Shown in pieces: positions 14,136 through 14,917 of a DNA stretch of 14,917 nt. This DNA is from an uncultured Flavobacteriales bacterium (lineage in GTDB: Bacteria > Bacteroidota > Bacteroidia > Flavobacteriales_E > Vicingaceae): positions 1 to 14,917 of the forward strand of contig CAJXRL010000037.1 in assembly GCA_913059105.1 (NCBI GenBank), in the 5' to 3' direction. The position numbers and the translations under genes were made by a program. The first letter of the stretch is position 1, and each line of letters opens with the position of its first letter. Under the pieces are notes generated by a model. It searched no databases and was not told the origin of the DNA. It saw only the letters and a program-made list of their open reading frames with translations.

Positions 14136-14881
14136 AGCTCCGCTAAATTGATCTAATGAAATAAATGTCTCATCGTATTTATCAACTATTACTAACTGCT
14201 TGCTTGTTAAGCCAAACATTAAGCGAATCATTTCATACACCCCCTCTTTCATTGGATTAATTACCCAATCCAGTTCTTCTGGTCCATTAACCATTTGTTG
14301 ATGTGTTTCTTTTCTTAACTGTTATTGAAGTACAGAAACATGGGTTTTAAGTTGATCAGCAGTTCGCCAATGATCTGCACCCAATATGGGTTGCTTAAAT
14401 TCTTTTAGTTCACAAATTTTCCAGTCGTATTCCAGGCCATTGAACGATAAAAACTTAGGGTTTACATCGGCAAGCTTAACAACATTCGATGTATGGCCTT
14501 GATGAATTTTTAAATTCTTCATATCAATACCATATTTTGCTATAACCTTTACTTCAAGGGCACCAATAAAATGAACTGTCTTTTCACCCATTTTGACATT
14601 TTGATTTCATGTTCGGGTGAGTTTGGTATCAAACTCTTTTAAACCCAATTCTAAAATATCTTTAATGCCAAGAACATTTGATTTTTGTTTGTTTAATTCC
14701 TCTATTTTAGTTTTTAAACCTTCATTTTCACTTTCAAGTTCAGTTACCTTTTTACTCTTTTTTCGAATCCAAGTATTCCAAATTTTATGAATTACTGCTG
14801 TTGCTATTAAGAGGCATCCCCCATACAAGATAAAATCATAAAAGATTATTAGGATAGAGATTATAAGTAATAGAGCAGCTA
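14112..14881 (-). pseudogene. Broken membrane-anchored coiled-coil protein, DUF4230-like, 5'-truncated
   Basis: One minus-strand frame reads as protein from the contig end to 14112, broken by two in-frame stops: TGA at 14607-14609 and TAA at 14322-14324. The visible order is two hydrophobic segments (AALLLIISILIIFYDF, then GGCLLIATAVIHKIW), a charged coiled coil (SKKVTELESENEGLKTKIEE) and a domain starting MGEKTVHFIGALEVKVIAKY. YGIDMKNLKI and DVNPKFLSFNGLEYDWKI follow, then helices TADQLKTHVSVLQ and QLRKETHQQMVNGPEELDW. The last part is my basis for a DUF4230-like call, by eye only. Both stops can be explained by C-to-T changes on the coding strand (CGA to TGA, CAA to TAA). The frame ends at a TAA at 14112-14114 after FSGARNMPKMA, where a frameshift probably joins it to the fragment below. 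The N-terminus is lost because adapter sequence begins at 14882. Function is unknown. Confidence 0.55.
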
Positions 14882-14917
14882 CTGTCTCTTATACACATCT
14901 GACGCTGCCGACGATCT
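14882..14917. other. Untrimmed Nextera sequencing adapter (artefact)
   Basis: CTGTCTCTTATACACATCT (14882-14900) is the Tn5 mosaic end used in Nextera libraries. It is followed by GACGCTGCCGACGA (14901-14914), the reverse complement of the Nextera read-1 adapter tail. The last three bases, TCT, would be the start of an index. This is library-preparation sequence, not organism DNA. The genuine sequence ends at about 14881. Confidence 0.97.

Noticed and set aside
14882..14900. Apparent transposon terminal sequence
   Set aside because: It is the engineered Tn5 mosaic end of a sequencing library, followed directly by adapter.
1..14917. CRISPR array, phage genes, rRNA or complete insertion sequence
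   Set aside because: No regularly spaced repeats, transposase, integrase, phage structural genes or rRNA-like stretches were seen on either strand.

Overview
The window looks like one end of a draft-genome contig from a low-GC member of the Bacteroidota. The evidence is an ECF sigma / FecR (DUF4974-type) / STN-domain TonB-dependent receptor cassette, a secreted enzyme with a C-terminal type IX secretion (T9SS) sorting domain, an AraC regulator with a multi-pass membrane N-terminus, and poor Shine-Dalgarno sites. The species cannot be told from sequence alone. The last 36 bases are untrimmed Nextera adapter plus three probable index bases, so the real DNA ends at about 14881.

Region 1 (1-5378, all minus strand) is a cell-surface signalling and uptake module, read right to left. 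It holds an ECF sigma factor, a membrane anti-sigma factor (FecR), a 920-residue outer-membrane TonB-dependent receptor with an STN signalling domain, and two small predicted secreted proteins, the last cut by the window edge. In this family a substrate-loaded receptor signals through its STN domain to periplasmic FecR, which frees the sigma factor to transcribe the receptor. No SusD partner is present, and the substrate cannot be read from the sequence. A strong hairpin lies between fecR and the receptor gene.

Region 2 (5379-7474) begins with about 475 bp of non-coding, repeat-rich DNA. A tight plus-strand operon follows: a MerTP-type mercury transporter, a 74-residue Cys-rich GDCCVxC protein, and a CDF-like cation transporter with a degenerate metal-binding domain. 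No MerA reductase and no MerR or ArsR regulator is in the window.

Region 3 (7475-12316) is one large gene for a secreted GH81 endo-beta-1,3-glucanase (1374 residues) with Ig-like, CBM6, PKD-like and CBM56 modules and a T9SS tail. A 55-bp imperfect direct repeat (50/55 identical) lies on each side of the gene, in non-coding DNA.

Region 4 (12317-14881, minus strand) has a membrane-anchored AraC-family regulator. Beyond it is a stretch that reads as broken coding DNA: a membrane-anchored coiled-coil protein resembling DUF4230 with two in-frame stops, then a C-terminal fragment needing two one-base frame corrections. It adjoins an adapter-contaminated contig end, so real gene decay and assembly error are both possible.

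I did not find a clearly new biological system. The most useful leads are the repeat-flanked glucanase, the mercury operon without a reductase, the fecR/receptor hairpin, and the adapter with the broken genes beside it.
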